A DNA stretch of 64,000 bases from Desmospora profundinema (GTDB lineage: Bacteria > Bacillota > Bacilli > Thermoactinomycetales > DSM-45169), in NCBI RefSeq assembly GCF_031454155.1, contig NZ_JAVDQG010000001.1:496001-560000 (forward strand), read 5' to 3'. Position 1 is the first letter of the stretch. The number at the start of each line of letters is the position of its first letter. The notes under the pieces were generated by a model. It was not told the origin of the DNA and made no database searches. It worked only from the letters and a program-made list of their open reading frames with translations. The translations under genes and the position numbers were made by a program. Of the stretch, positions 53,548-63,686 are shown one piece after another.

Positions 53548-54677
53548 CACCACTCCCTCCCCATCATATGACTGACCACCTGTAGCCACGAGTGGAACAG
53601 GGAGCCGGTTTTCTCCTGCTTCAACCGGGAAATCAAAGGGACGGAACCCACCTGCTTTTCATCTACATAAATCCGTGCGGTCCCTACCCGGACCCCCTCT
53701 CCGCTGATGGCGGAAGCGGGCAAGGTGAGCAGGGGTTCCACCCGTATCCGGTTCCGTTCCTCCTCCTTGAGGGGATAGGCGAATCCATCTTCTGCCGCAG
53801 CCGACCAACCGGGATCTCCTGATCCAGAAATATCTGTCACTTCATCCCCCTTGTTCAAAAGGGAAACCCGTTCAAATTGAGTAAAGCCGTACTCCAATAA
53901 ATGCATAGAATCATTCCAGTCATCGGGCGCGGCTAGCGTTACGGAAACCAATTGACGACCCTTTCGGGTTGCGGAGGATACCAACGTCCGTTTGGACATT
54001 TTGGTGTATCCGGTCTTCACCCCGTCGGCACCGGGATACAGCCGCAGCATTTTGTTCTTGTTGTACCATTTGCGGTGCCATTCTTCCCCAGGCCAGGGGA
54101 CCGTTTTCACCGGAGTCGACACAATTTTTTTAAAATCCGGATTGTGAAGAGCATATGCGGTCAGACGAGCCACGTCCGCCGCTGAAGAGTAGTGTTCGGG
54201 AGCATCCAGACCATGGGGGTTTTCAAAATGCGTCTGTTCCAGCCCCAGATACTCCGCCTTTTCATTCATCATCAGGACAAACCCTTCCAGGGATCCCCCC
54301 ACATGTTCAGCGATTGCCACCGCCGCATCATTTCCTGATCGAAGCATCAAACCGTACAGGAGAGATTCCAACGGAATCTCCTCTCCTTGCTTCAGGTAGA
54401 TGGAAGATCCCTCCACCCCCACCGCCTGGGGACCCACCTTGACTTTCTCCTGGAGATCGCTGTTTTCGATCGCCACAATGGCTGTCATGATTTTGGTGAG
54501 GCTGGCAATGCGCATCTGTTTGTATGCATCCTTTTCATATAACAATCGTCCCGATTCCACATCAATGACAGCAGCCGCATCGGCACTCAGAGTCAACGGA
54601 TCCTCTTCCCCTGCCGCCTGAGGCACCTGAACGGCCCAAACCAGCGCAATCGCGCACAGGATCGCTGTTACCCGCAT
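53547..54677 (-). CDS. dacB: Sporulation D-alanyl-D-alanine carboxypeptidase
   Basis: Trims cortex peptidoglycan crosslinks; a class C penicillin-binding protein (PBP5*). Signal peptide (about residues 1-22), active-site S59-x-x-K62 in SLTK, SGN at 114-116 and KTG at 221-223, followed by the C-terminal beta domain. 376 residues from the ATG at 54677 (GGTGGGGAG upstream). First gene of dacB-spmA-spmB, consistent with a SigE-type operon. Confidence 0.93.
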   Translation of the reverse strand: MRVTAILCAIALVWAVQVPQAAGEEDPLTLSADAAAVIDVESGRLLYEKDAYKQMRIASLTKIMTAIVAIENSDLQEKVKVGPQAVGVEGSSIYLKQGEEIPLESLLYGLMLRSGNDAAVAIAEHVGGSLEGFVLMMNEKAEYLGLEQTHFENPHGLDAPEHYSSAADVARLTAYALHNPDFKKIVSTPVKTVPWPGEEWHRKWYNKNKMLRLYPGADGVKTGYTKMSKRTLVSSATRKGRQLVSVTLAAPDDWNDSMHLLEYGFTQFERVSLLNKGDEVTDISGSGDPGWSAAAEDGFAYPLKEEERNRIRVEPLLTLPASAISGEGVRVGTARIYVDEKQVGSVPLISRLKQEKTGSLFHSWLQVVSHMMGREW

Positions 54678-54748
54678 GGCTCCCCACCTTAAGGCTTGTA
54701 TTTTGGTACATGTATATGCCGATGGGACAGGGTTATGAGAGAGAGCGC

Positions 54749-54778
54749 AAAAAGGCCGTCCCTTGAAAAGAGACGACC
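54749..54778 (-). terminator. Terminator after ytfJ
   Basis: GGTCGTC/GACGGCC stem with one G-U pair (54754-54760 with 54772-54778), followed on the minus strand by five T. Confidence 0.75.
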
Positions 54779-54792
54779 GGAATGTGGCCTTG

Positions 54793-55245
54793 TCAGATAT
54801 CGGTTTTTGGCTCTTGAAAACCATCCATTTTTTTGCCCTTTACCATCCGTTGCAGACGTTCCACCAATCCGGGAGCCAAATCGAGTAATCGATCAAACAA
54901 ATGGTTGGCCCCTTCCATATTCAACATGCGAACACCTTTCTCATTGACCACCAGGAAGCCTATGGGGGTGATGGAGACTCCGCCCCCGCTGCCTCCTCCA
55001 AAGGGGAGGGGCGGGGGTTCACCGCCGCCGTTTCTGCCTCCGCCGCCATCAGCTCTTTCTTCCTTCTTCGTACCTGCAAACTCACTTCCGCCTGCGGCGA
55101 AGCCAAATCCCACTCTTGATACGGGAATGATCACGCTGCCGTCCGGTGTCTCAACCGGATCCCCGATGATGGTGTTGACGTCCACCATTTCCTTGATATT
55201 TTCCATCGCCGTCGTCATTAGGCCTTGAATTGGGTGTTCTTCCAT
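54793..55245 (-). CDS. ytfJ: GerW family sporulation protein YtfJ
   Basis: 150 residues: TIIGDPVETPDGSVIIPVSRVGFGFAAGGSEF, a glycine-rich loop (about 67-90), then ITPIGFLVVNEKGVRML, the family core. Forespore protein linked to germination of SigG-controlled spores in Bacillus. Overlaps the upstream DUF2953 gene by 28 bases. Confidence 0.93.
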   Translation of the reverse strand: MEEHPIQGLMTTAMENIKEMVDVNTIIGDPVETPDGSVIIPVSRVGFGFAAGGSEFAGTKKEERADGGGGRNGGGEPPPLPFGGGSGGGVSITPIGFLVVNEKGVRMLNMEGANHLFDRLLDLAPGLVERLQRMVKGKKMDGFQEPKTDI

Positions 55246-55880
55246 GTCCCTTCACCCCCCTTTCCGCGCATACGGGTCAACAATCGGATAACAGCAAGGA
55301 TAGCATGCCCCAGCCTGAATCGGATCATGCAGTCCAGATCGGTTTCCAAGCGGCGTTCCTGAAAATAAGGAACCACATCCAGATGGGGGCGGACCACCCA
55401 GCGAATATAAGAGCCCATAAAGCCAACCAGACTGGTTTTTACCCCCCAGGCCAAGCCGGTAAGCACACCGGTTTCCGCTGCATCCCCGGTGCCTAAGTGA
55501 CTCTTCCATGTCAGGCGCTCACACTTCACATGACCCAAAAACCCGCGGAATACGTCATAAAGATCCACTACTCTCTGTTTGATGTCTGAAAAATTTTGTT
55601 GCATTCGCCGGATCGTTTTCCATCCGATCCGTCGGTGCCAAGGAGGTTTTTTTCCCGGCCAGGGTGTACCCGTTTTCTCATCCAGATCCACCCCTTCGGG
55701 GGTGAGGCGTATGGTTGGAAACCGGTATTGTAGGCGGAGAAGGCCCGCCCACATCCGAACCTGTACTGCCATCTCGTCATCTTCATCTCGCCTGTGATAA
55801 AGGAGGCGGATCCGTACTGTGGAAAAAAGCATCAACAGAAAAAACAAGACCAAAAAGCCGGAACCCAGCAACCATGCCAT
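55218..55880 (-). CDS. ytfI: DUF2953 protein YtfI
   Basis: A 220-residue protein with an N-terminal membrane helix (about 3-22) and a domain with LRYHRRDEDDEMAVQVRMWAGLLRLQY and ERLTWKSHLGTGDAAETGVLTGLAWGVK, typical of DUF2953. Co-transcribed and overlapping with ytfJ, the arrangement found in B. subtilis. Function unknown; sporulation link is from its partner. The 55881-56086 gap upstream shows no gene. Confidence 0.88.
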   Translation of the reverse strand: MAWLLGSGFLVLFFLLMLFSTVRIRLLYHRRDEDDEMAVQVRMWAGLLRLQYRFPTIRLTPEGVDLDEKTGTPWPGKKPPWHRRIGWKTIRRMQQNFSDIKQRVVDLYDVFRGFLGHVKCERLTWKSHLGTGDAAETGVLTGLAWGVKTSLVGFMGSYIRWVVRPHLDVVPYFQERRLETDLDCMIRFRLGHAILAVIRLLTRMRGKGGEGTWKNTQFKA

Positions 55881-56086
55881 TCATGCCACCGCCTTATTGT
55901 TCCAACATTGGGTAGTATCACCGGAATGCAGCCGGCTCATACCCTCCATGGGCAGCCACTTCTTTTGAATGAAACAGATACAAGGTCGTTCTAAAAGGGT
56001 ACCCTCCATTCAATCTGAAAGGGCCAGACTGAGGTCGGTCCGGCTGGTCTTCGTTCCCTTTCTGGTTGTGCTTCTGAAAAAAACAT

Positions 56087-56110
56087 AAAAAAACCCCGAT
56101 CACTCGGGGC
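56087..56110 (-). terminator. Terminator after scpB
   Basis: CCCCGA/TCGGGG stem (56094-56099 with 56104-56109), loop TCAC, followed on the minus strand by seven T. Confidence 0.85.
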
Positions 56111-56120
56111 TTCTAGACAG

Positions 56121-56756
56121 TTAAGAGGAATGACTTTCTTCTTCCAACTCTTCCGGGGCCTGCTGCGGCTCCACACCCAGCCGCTGATACAATTCTTCCC
56201 GCTCCTGTTCCCACTCGGTCCAGTGAAAGATGGAATCGACAGGAGGCAATTCATCCAAGCTTTTCAATCCAAAGTATTCCAAAAATTGACGAGTGGTCCC
56301 ATACAAGATGGGGCGGCCTACTCCCTCCGCTCTGCCCACCTCTTTAACCAGCCCTTTTCGTTTCAGTTGGTAAATCGCCCGTTCACATTTCACACCGCGG
56401 ATTTCTTCGATATCCACCCGAATGATCGGTTGCCGATAAGCGATAATCGACAACGTCTCCAGGGCTGCGCGGGAGAGTTGAGAGCGGGAAGGGGATTCGG
56501 CCAACTTTTCAAAATAAGATCGGTGTTCCGAGAGGGTGGTCAGCTGAAATACTTGCGCCACTTCCACAATCTGAAGACCTCGCCCCTCTTCATTCCATTG
56601 CTGCCTCATTTCCTTCAACAGCTGGCGGACCTCCCGTGTGTCGATTTGAAGAATTTCGGCGATCTCCTTCGGTTTTAGGCCCTCTTCTCCCGCCGCAAAC
56701 AACAACCCTTCAATGATGGACTTCCACTGCTGTCGTTCCAGTGGGCTCCCCTCCAT
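56121..56756 (-). CDS. scpB: Segregation and condensation protein B
   Basis: Winged-helix dimer that binds the kleisin ScpA in the SMC condensin. Core SIIEGLLFAAGEEGLKPKEIAEIL, then SRAALETLSIIAYRQPIIRVDIEEIRGV and TTRQFLEYFGLKSLDELP. About 211 residues; the ATG at 56756 is used, though a CTG six codons in has the better-spaced GGAGGGG. Overlaps scpA by 47 bases. Confidence 0.92.
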   Translation of the reverse strand: MEGSPLERQQWKSIIEGLLFAAGEEGLKPKEIAEILQIDTREVRQLLKEMRQQWNEEGRGLQIVEVAQVFQLTTLSEHRSYFEKLAESPSRSQLSRAALETLSIIAYRQPIIRVDIEEIRGVKCERAIYQLKRKGLVKEVGRAEGVGRPILYGTTRQFLEYFGLKSLDELPPVDSIFHWTEWEQEREELYQRLGVEPQQAPEELEEESHSS

Positions 56757-57504
56757 TCGGCTTGACTGCCACAATTTCGATATCCTGAAATAATTCCCGT
56801 TGCAGGATATAAACCCGTTTGGTCTTCATCAACTCCAGCAAGGCCAAGAAGGTGGTCACAACCCGATCTTTCGTCACCCGCTCCCACACCAGGAGCTCGG
56901 AAAACCGCATCTTTCCGTCGGAACGCCACAACGTTTCTGCAATTTCCTCCATCCGATCACTGACAGAGACCTCATCCCGGCTCAGATTGGTCATCGGCGG
57001 GGGCTCCTCGTTTCGAGGGCGAGACATGGCTTCGGAAAATACCTGTAACAGGTCATCCGGTGTCAATCCCTGTAGCGGATTTTCTTCCGGTGTGTACGGA
57101 GTCAGATCCATCGGCATCCGGGTGTAGACTTGGCTTCGTTCCGCCTCCCGCTCCCTCAGCGCATCGGATAAGCGTTTGTATTTTTTGTATTCCAACAGCC
57201 GCTGCACCAGTTCTTCCCGTGGATCCAACCCGTCTTCCGTTTCCATCATATCGCTGAGATCAACAGGTTCGGCCCGAGGAAGCAACATCCGGCTCTTGAT
57301 CGCCAGCAGCGTCGCCGCCATCACCAAAAATTCACTGGCGATATCCAATTCCAACTCCTGGGACGCAGAAAGAATTTCCATATATTGGTCGGTAATGCGG
57401 GCAATCGGAATGTCGCATACATCCACTTCCGAACGATCGATTAAGTGGAGAAGCAGATCCAAAGGGCCTTCAAACATATCCAGTTTGATCTTGACATCCA
57501 ACAA
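56710..57504 (-). CDS. scpA: Segregation and condensation protein A (kleisin)
   Basis: Bridges SMC heads. N-terminal FEGPLDLLLHLIDRSEVDVCDIPIARITDQYMEIL and ASEFLVMAATLLAIKSRMLLP match the SMC-neck-binding domain; C-terminal winged helix VVTTFLALLELMKTKRVYILQRELFQDIEI. 264 residues. TTG start at 57504 with AGGGTGG upstream; the next codon is also TTG. Confidence 0.94.
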   Translation of the reverse strand: MLDVKIKLDMFEGPLDLLLHLIDRSEVDVCDIPIARITDQYMEILSASQELELDIASEFLVMAATLLAIKSRMLLPRAEPVDLSDMMETEDGLDPREELVQRLLEYKKYKRLSDALREREAERSQVYTRMPMDLTPYTPEENPLQGLTPDDLLQVFSEAMSRPRNEEPPPMTNLSRDEVSVSDRMEEIAETLWRSDGKMRFSELLVWERVTKDRVVTTFLALLELMKTKRVYILQRELFQDIEIVAVKPNGGEPTGTTAVEVHH

Positions 57505-57519
57505 TGGACCACCCTTTCG

Positions 57520-57999
57520 TCAGTTGGAGAGACCCTCTTTCAACGAACGCTGCAGATTGGCGGTCTCAATCGCGCCTACAGCCGCCTCCCACCCCTTGTT
57601 GCCCGCTTTGGTGCCGGCTCGTTCAATCGCCTGCTCAATGGTGTCCACCGTAAGAACGCCGAAAATGACCGGCACCCCCCGGTTCAAACTGGTGGCCCCT
57701 ACTCCTTTGGCCGCCTCCGAGCAGACGTAATCAAAATGGGGAGTCGATCCGCGAATCACCGCTCCCAGAGTGATCACAGCATCGAATCGGCCCGATGCCG
57801 CCATTTGGTCTGCGATCAACGGAATTTCAAACGCTCCCGGCACCCAAGCCACTTCCACATCTTCATCTCGGGCTCCATGCCGTTTCAGAGCATCTTGGGC
57901 TCCTTCCAACAGCCGCGTGGTGATCAAACTGTTAAAACGGCTCACCACGATTCCAAACCGTAATCCCTGTGCTGTCATAACCCCTTCATATACCTTCAT
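57520..57999 (-). CDS. ribH: 6,7-Dimethyl-8-ribityllumazine synthase
   Basis: Condenses ArP with DHBP in the penultimate riboflavin step; forms icosahedral shells in Bacillus. Motifs [34 protein letters not shown] and [13 protein letters not shown] are intact. ATG at 57999 (159 residues) behind GGTGGGAG. Last gene of the rib operon. Confidence 0.95.
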   Translation of the reverse strand: MKVYEGVMTAQGLRFGIVVSRFNSLITTRLLEGAQDALKRHGARDEDVEVAWVPGAFEIPLIADQMAASGRFDAVITLGAVIRGSTPHFDYVCSEAAKGVGATSLNRGVPVIFGVLTVDTIEQAIERAGTKAGNKGWEAAVGAIETANLQRSLKEGLSN

Positions 58000-58023
58000 C
58001 GTTACTCCCACCCCTATTTGAAT

Positions 58024-59229
58024 TTAAAAATGGAGCATGTGGCCCAGCTTACTCTTCTTCGTTTTCAGATACTTTTCATTGTCGGGGACAGCCGGCATCT
58101 GGATCGGCAGCACCTCTGTCACTTCCAATCCGTATCCTTTTAAACCCGTGATCTTTCGTGGATTGTTCGTTAAGAGCCGCATCCTACGGACGCCCAGGTC
58201 GCGCAGGATCTGGGCACCGATGCCGTACTCCCTGAGGTCGGGCTGAAATCCAAGCTTCAGATTGGCTTCCACCGTGTCCAGCCCCTGCTCCTGCAATTGA
58301 TAGGCTTTCAACTTGTTCAACAAACCGATGCCCCTTCCCTCCTGACGCATATAGAGGAGCACCCCGGCTCCTTCCTCTTCGATCTGAGAAAGGGCCGCAT
58401 GGAGCTGCGGTCCGCAGTCGCATCGTTGCGATCCAAACACATCCCCTGTCAGACATTCGGAATGAACCCGCACCATCACCGGTTCATCCGGGACGATCCG
58501 TCCTTTCACCAGTGCGACGTGTTCCTTATGATCCACTTCGTTGCGGTATCCATAAGCCGTAAACACACCGAACGCCGTCGGTAAACGAGTGGATACCACT
58601 CGCTCCACCAATTTATCCTTGCGGTTGCGGTAGTGAATCAGGTCCTGAATGGTGATGATCTTCAAATCAAATTCCCGTGCAATAGACATCAAATCCGGAA
58701 CACGAGCCATACTCCCGTCCTCTTTAATCACTTCACAAATGACCGCCGCCGGATAGGATCCGCACATCCGAGCCAAATCGACTCCCGCTTCGGTATGGCC
58801 CGCCCGCTGCAACACGCCTCCTTTGCGTGCGATCAGCGGGAAGATGTGACCAGGACGACGAAAGTCTCCCGGCTTTGTATTCGGATCGATCAATGCCCGA
58901 ATCGTATCGGACCGTTCATGGGCGGAGATCCCCGTTGTGGAGGAACGATGGTCCACCGACACCGTGAACGCGGTCTCATGCGTGTCCGTGTTATGGGCTA
59001 CCATCGGGGGCAGGTCCAATTCCCGGGCTCGTTCTTCCATGATGGGAGCACAGACCAGCCCGCGGCCGTGGGTAATCATGAAATTGATCACTTCCGGAGT
59101 CGCTTTTTCCGCCAAGGCGACGAAGTCCCCCTCGTTTTCCCGATCTTCGTCATCCACCACGATAATGACACGGCCTTGCATCAGTTCATAAATCGCTTCC
59201 TCAATGGTATGAAAATGAAAGGACCCCAT
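58024..59229 (-). CDS. ribBA: Bifunctional DHBP synthase / GTP cyclohydrolase II
   Basis: Supplies both riboflavin precursors. N-terminal RibB domain (1-200): [23 protein letters not shown] and [14 protein letters not shown]-terminal RibA domain with zinc site [11 protein letters not shown] and [13 protein letters not shown]. 401 residues. ATG at 59229 follows GGAGGTGG, directly after the ribE stop. Confidence 0.95.
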   Translation of the reverse strand: MGSFHFHTIEEAIYELMQGRVIIVVDDEDRENEGDFVALAEKATPEVINFMITHGRGLVCAPIMEERARELDLPPMVAHNTDTHETAFTVSVDHRSSTTGISAHERSDTIRALIDPNTKPGDFRRPGHIFPLIARKGGVLQRAGHTEAGVDLARMCGSYPAAVICEVIKEDGSMARVPDLMSIAREFDLKIITIQDLIHYRNRKDKLVERVVSTRLPTAFGVFTAYGYRNEVDHKEHVALVKGRIVPDEPVMVRVHSECLTGDVFGSQRCDCGPQLHAALSQIEEEGAGVLLYMRQEGRGIGLLNKLKAYQLQEQGLDTVEANLKLGFQPDLREYGIGAQILRDLGVRRMRLLTNNPRKITGLKGYGLEVTEVLPIQMPAVPDNEKYLKTKKSKLGHMLHF

Positions 59230-59230
59230 G

Positions 59231-59878
59231 TTAACCACCTCCATTCGTAAAGCCGGATTGTTTCAGTACATCGGCCAAGGAATTCCCCTGCTGCTGGTTT
59301 AACCATTTCGCGACATATTTACCGATCATGTCGCACTCCACATTCACCTCATCGCCCGGCCGCGCATCGTTCAGTTGTGTATGAGATAAAGTGTGGGGAA
59401 TAACGGAAACAGTGAACGATCGGGCTCCGATCGACACCAATGTCAGACTGATCCCGTTCACCGTCACCGAACCCTTATCCACCATCCACTGCGTAAGGGC
59501 CTCCGGCACTTCCACTTCAAATAAAACAGCATTCTCCATCGGAGTGCGGGCACGAATTCGCCCTACACCGTCCACATGCCCCTGAACAAAATGCCCCCCC
59601 AAGCGGTCTCCCACAGACAAGGCCCGCTCCAGATTGACCCGTGAACCTGGTTGCAGCCGGCCCAGGCTGGTCTTGGCCATGGTTTCCGGCATCACATCCG
59701 TCTCAAATTCCCCTTCCCGCCAGCGGATAACCGTGAGACAGACACCGTTAACAGCGATGCTGTCCCCCTCTTTTACGCCTTCCAGTACCCGTCGAGCGGA
59801 TACCGTCAACACCATGGACCGATTACCCTTTCGAATCGATTGAATCTCTCCCACTTCTTCCACCAATCCGGTAAACAT
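59231..59878 (-). CDS. ribE: Riboflavin synthase alpha chain
   Basis: Dismutates two lumazines to riboflavin. Two lumazine-binding repeats (about 1-97 and 98-195) open [10 protein letters not shown] and [12 protein letters not shown], with GVCLTV and GISLTLV at matching points. 215 residues. The ATG at 59878 overlaps the ribD stop; an upstream open frame inside ribD is rejected. Confidence 0.95.
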   Translation of the reverse strand: MFTGLVEEVGEIQSIRKGNRSMVLTVSARRVLEGVKEGDSIAVNGVCLTVIRWREGEFETDVMPETMAKTSLGRLQPGSRVNLERALSVGDRLGGHFVQGHVDGVGRIRARTPMENAVLFEVEVPEALTQWMVDKGSVTVNGISLTLVSIGARSFTVSVIPHTLSHTQLNDARPGDEVNVECDMIGKYVAKWLNQQQGNSLADVLKQSGFTNGGG

Positions 59879-61002
59879 CAGGACCCCTCCCTTCGCGTCT
59901 GTCGGGGCAATCCCGTCACGCACCAATCTTGCCCAAACCGGTGCATTTCCACACCATCCAATTCCCACGCCTGCTCCATCCGTTCCCAACCGGCACCTTC
60001 CACCGCGGTGGGACTGTCCTTTCCGCCCAGCAACTTAGGTGCGATAAAAAACATCACTCGATTGACCCAGCCCTCATTCAGAAGGGATGCATTCAATTCG
60101 CCCCCCGCTTCCGATAAGACGGACAGGATCCCTTTGGAACCCAGCGTTTGAAACACCTTCTCCAAATCGACCCGGGGTCCAGGACCGGTCCGGAAAACGG
60201 AAACACCCCGCTTTCGCAGTTCGGCCTCCCGGCCCTCGTCGACTCCGTCGGTGCAAAAGATCCAGGTTGCGGCTGTCTCGGTATCCGTTACGGGGATGTC
60301 TAACGGGATGGAGAGCTGGCTATCCAAAATAACCCGGACAGGATTTTTGCCTCCCTCCGGTAAACGGGTGGTAAGAAGCGCCCGGTCTTGGACGGCCGTC
60401 TGCCTCCCCACCATCACCGCATCATGGGAATGACGAAGCCGATGCACTTCCAAGCGCGCCTCCTCCCCCGTCACCCAGCGACTGTCACCCGTAGGCGTAG
60501 CGGTTTTCCCATCCAGCGTCACAGCCGCTTTCATGGTGACAAAGGGGTAGCCTGTGCGACGATGGTGGAAATAGGCCTCATTTAACCGCAGGCAAGCCGC
60601 TTCCAACACACCGGTCGTGACGATGATCCCGGCTTCCTGAAGTCGTTTGACTCCCTCTCCCGACACACGGGAATCGGGATCCAAAGTGCCGATCACCACC
60701 CGACTTACCCCTGCGGCAATCACCTTTTCCGTACACGGAGGCGTGCGACCAGTATGATTGCACGGTTCCAGCGTGACATACAATGTGCTGCCGACAGCTG
60801 CCCGCCCGGCCATCTGGAGTGCATGCACCTCCGCATGGGGGGTACCCGCTTTTAAGTGAGCCCCACTTCCCAACAACTGCCCATCTTTTACCACGACTGC
60901 ACCCACCAGCGGGTTTGGAGAAGTTTGTCCACGTGCCGCCCCGGCCAGATCCAGAGCAAGCCCCATCCAACGTTCGTGGATGTCCGTTACATACCTGTCC
61001 AT
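59878..61002 (-). CDS. ribD: Bifunctional pyrimidine deaminase/reductase RibD
   Basis: Carries out deamination and side-chain reduction of the GTP-derived pyrimidine. Deaminase domain: HAEVHAL and PCNHTGRTPPC bind zinc (about residues 50-85); reductase domain from about 145 with MKAAVTLDGKTATPTGDSRWVTG. 374 residues from the ATG at 61002 behind AAGGAGG. First gene of ribD-E-BA-H, placed after the FMN riboswitch. Confidence 0.95.
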   Translation of the reverse strand: MDRYVTDIHERWMGLALDLAGAARGQTSPNPLVGAVVVKDGQLLGSGAHLKAGTPHAEVHALQMAGRAAVGSTLYVTLEPCNHTGRTPPCTEKVIAAGVSRVVIGTLDPDSRVSGEGVKRLQEAGIIVTTGVLEAACLRLNEAYFHHRRTGYPFVTMKAAVTLDGKTATPTGDSRWVTGEEARLEVHRLRHSHDAVMVGRQTAVQDRALLTTRLPEGGKNPVRVILDSQLSIPLDIPVTDTETAATWIFCTDGVDEGREAELRKRGVSVFRTGPGPRVDLEKVFQTLGSKGILSVLSEAGGELNASLLNEGWVNRVMFFIAPKLLGGKDSPTAVEGAGWERMEQAWELDGVEMHRFGQDWCVTGLPRQTRREGS

Positions 61003-61029
61003 CGTTCCTCCTTCAATCGTCAATCCAAC

Positions 61030-61053
61030 AAAAAAACCCCGATGTAATCGGGG
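61030..61053 (-). terminator. Second terminator of the rib leader
   Basis: CCCCGAT/ATCGGGG stem (61037-61043 with 61047-61053) followed on the minus strand by seven T, about 30 bases before ribD. It could be the riboswitch terminator or a backup. Confidence 0.75.
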
Positions 61054-61106
61054 CTTTTTGAACGTGAACCAAACACACACATCACTTGCATCTGAATGGG
61101 CATGAC

Positions 61107-61128
61107 AAAAAAAGCCGGCTAGGGCCGG
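61107..61128 (-). terminator. First terminator of the rib leader
   Basis: CCGGC/GCCGG stem followed on the minus strand by CTTTTTTT, about 50 bases after the FMN aptamer. Confidence 0.7.
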
Positions 61129-61174
61129 TAAAATTTTCCTGCCTTGCTCGCACAGAGAGTGTGCGGTCCCGTCC

Positions 61175-61308
61175 ATCCTTCTCCCATCCAGACTTTCACT
61201 GTCGGCTCCGGATTTACACCGGATCCACCGCTTTTTCGCGGGTCACGGACTGAGGAAGCATCGCTTCCATCACCGCCGGTCGGGAGTTCCACCCAGCCCC
61301 GAAGGATT
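61175..61308 (-). promoter_or_regulatory. FMN riboswitch (RFN element)
   Basis: On the minus strand the aptamer runs from AATCCTTCGGGGCTGGGTG through CCCGACCGGCGGTG, AGTCCGTGACCCG and GGTGGATCCGGTG to GAAAGTCTGGATGGGAGAAGG. These are the conserved blocks of the RFN element. Two terminators follow before ribD. FMN binding is expected to repress the rib operon. Confidence 0.95.
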
Positions 61309-61399
61309 GACAGTATGATGGTGAGGGGAATCCTCCCCTTTTTTGAAGCGCCACAAGGCGCGGCGATGAGTCACTCCACGAAGGTGACCATCTTCTTTT

Positions 61400-61428
61400 A
61401 TTATAGAATTCCTCTCTTCAAACAGCAA
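61400..61428 (-). promoter_or_regulatory. Promoter of the rib operon
   Basis: Perfect TATAAT (61400-61405), 17-base spacer, TTGCTG (61423-61428). The predicted start is about 85 bases before the aptamer. Confidence 0.65.
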
Positions 61429-61470
61429 GAGCCGCCCCCAGATAGGAGCGGCTTCTCAGCCTTTCCGGGA

Positions 61471-63627
61471 TCAGCCATCCACCGACATACGGTTTAATCC
61501 GATCCGGCGGTTTTTAAACCACTGGAGCAGGATCACAGCGAGGAACAGACCGATTCCGAGAGCGTCCGTCCACAATGTATGGTGGATCAAAACCAGGGCG
61601 CTGGCAACGACCAAGATGCGTTCGATCCACCCGTAGGAAGTGATGAGATAGCTCTGGATGAAACTGGACCAGGCGATAATCCCGATAAACGCAGTCGAGA
61701 TCGCCCAAGCCGTCTGTCCCATAGTGGCATCTTCCGCTTGCAGAATCAAAATGGGGTTTAAGGTAAACGCAAACGGCAACAAAAGGGCTCCCATATCAAA
61801 CTTGAAGCCTTGAACACCGGTCTCCACCGGGTTTGCCTGGGCGATCCCCGCCGTGGCGTAAGCCGGCAGATTGATCGGAGGAGTGTCATCCGCAAGGATC
61901 CCATAGTAAAACACAAACAGGTGCGCCGCCAACAACGGGATTCCAATCTGAACCAACGCCGGTGCCATCACCGCCGCCAACACAATATAAGTGGCCGTTG
62001 TCGGCAGACCCATGCCCATAATAATACAGGCAAACATCGTGAAAAGCAGTACCAGGAGCAGCTGGTTGTTGGCTAAATCCAGAATCATGCCGGACAGGAT
62101 CGGACCCAAGCCGGTCATGGTAACCACACCGGTAAGGATTCCGGCCGTGGCACAGGCCGTCACCACACTGAGGGAGTTTCTCGCTCCCAGTTCCAATGCA
62201 GTGACCAACTCCCGCCACCCGAACGGAGTCTGTTTTTCACCGGAAATTTTCTTGCCGAGTAAAAACCAGATAAGAGCAAATAACAAACTGCCCGCCGCTA
62301 CCAGTGTTACATATTCATTCAACCCGAACAGGAGATGAGCCGCATACGCGCTCCCGATAAAGAGAAGCGATACGAGGAACCCTTTCCCAAAATGACGCTG
62401 CATCCGATAAGAGAACAAGGCGATCGTCAAAGCTCCTACAATCGCCATGAACGAAGCGAGAATCGGGGTTAAACGCATTACCAACAACGTGATCAGAGCA
62501 ACCACCGGCAGCATTAAGTACCCGCGGGTGGCAAGGATTCTCCAGGCCGGAGTCAGTTCTGTTCGCGGCAAACCGCTGATGTTATATTTTCTTGCTTCCA
62601 GATGAACCATGAACAAGATGGCGGTATAGCTGAGCAAGGCCGGAATCGCCGCTGCTTTTACGATTTCCAGATAAGGGATGCCGGTGAAGTCCGCCATGAT
62701 GAACGCCGCTGCGCCCATCACCGGCGGCAACAACTGCCCGCTGGAAGAAGCCGCCACTTCCACACCGCCTGCCACATGAGGGCGAAATCCGGTTTTTTTC
62801 ATCAAGGGGATCGTGAAGGTTCCCGTAGTGACTGCATTCGCCACGGAACTGCCCGAAATCGACCCCATCAGCCCGGAAGAGACAACGGCAGCCTTCGCGG
62901 GCCCTCCTTTAAAGGAACCAACAAGGGACATCGCAAAGTCGATAAACATCCTTCCGGCTCCGGTCACTTCCAAAAAAGCGCCGAACAAGACAAAAATAAA
63001 GACATAACTGGCGGAAACGGTAAGAGGAGTTCCAAAAATTCCTTCGTTGGACAGATACATAAACTCAAATATTCCCGTCCAGGAAAATCCAAAGTGGTTC
63101 ACCATATCGGGCAAAACATAATTGCCCCCGAGAAAACCGGGTAATGTCTTATCTCCAAGCCATGCGTACAGCATAAACAAAAAGGCCAGGATCACCAGCG
63201 GTTTGCCCACCACCCGCCGAGTCGCTTCCAGAACGAGCAGAACCGCGAGCGTCGCCATCATCGTATCCATAGTCGTCGGATTTGCCACACGAGATAAGAT
63301 GTCCGACGAAATATAGACGATATAAAGCCCTGTCAATCCTCCCAGCGTTGCCAATAAAAAATCATACCAAGGAATCGAGGTTTGGCCCATCTTTCTTTTA
63401 ATCGGGAAGATCAGAAACGTCAATGCCAACGCAAAGCCCAGGTGCAGCGCATTTTGTTGCATGCGCGGAAGCATGTCGATCCCGGCTGTATACAGATGGA
63501 ACAGGGACATTCCGACGGCCACCAGAAGGACCAACATCGCCATCCATCCCTGAAGAGAACGGTCGCTCCCTTCCAGTTCCCCTACTTTTCGGTTGATTTC
63601 TTCATTTGAAACGGAAGATTGTGTCAT
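61471..63627 (-). CDS. TRAP transporter fused permease (TAXI type)
   Basis: A 718-residue membrane protein joining the small (DctQ-like, about 1-160) and large (DctM-like) subunits. GGPAKAAVVSSGLMGSISGSSVANAVTTGTFTIP and GMGLPTTATYIVLA are DctM signature regions. It uses an ion gradient with a TAXI solute-binding protein, not seen here but probably beyond the window. ATG at 63627 follows AAGGAGG. The DUF1850 gene 60 bases upstream is its usual companion. Substrate, perhaps glutamate or another carboxylate, is unknown. Confidence 0.92.
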   Translation of the reverse strand: MTQSSVSNEEINRKVGELEGSDRSLQGWMAMLVLLVAVGMSLFHLYTAGIDMLPRMQQNALHLGFALALTFLIFPIKRKMGQTSIPWYDFLLATLGGLTGLYIVYISSDILSRVANPTTMDTMMATLAVLLVLEATRRVVGKPLVILAFLFMLYAWLGDKTLPGFLGGNYVLPDMVNHFGFSWTGIFEFMYLSNEGIFGTPLTVSASYVFIFVLFGAFLEVTGAGRMFIDFAMSLVGSFKGGPAKAAVVSSGLMGSISGSSVANAVTTGTFTIPLMKKTGFRPHVAGGVEVAASSSGQLLPPVMGAAAFIMADFTGIPYLEIVKAAAIPALLSYTAILFMVHLEARKYNISGLPRTELTPAWRILATRGYLMLPVVALITLLVMRLTPILASFMAIVGALTIALFSYRMQRHFGKGFLVSLLFIGSAYAAHLLFGLNEYVTLVAAGSLLFALIWFLLGKKISGEKQTPFGWRELVTALELGARNSLSVVTACATAGILTGVVTMTGLGPILSGMILDLANNQLLLVLLFTMFACIIMGMGLPTTATYIVLAAVMAPALVQIGIPLLAAHLFVFYYGILADDTPPINLPAYATAGIAQANPVETGVQGFKFDMGALLLPFAFTLNPILILQAEDATMGQTAWAISTAFIGIIAWSSFIQSYLITSYGWIERILVVASALVLIHHTLWTDALGIGLFLAVILLQWFKNRRIGLNRMSVDG

Positions 63628-63686
63628 CACGAACCTCCTTGCCGATATATAAGTGAAACACCAATCGCTAATCGATGGAGGCGGGG

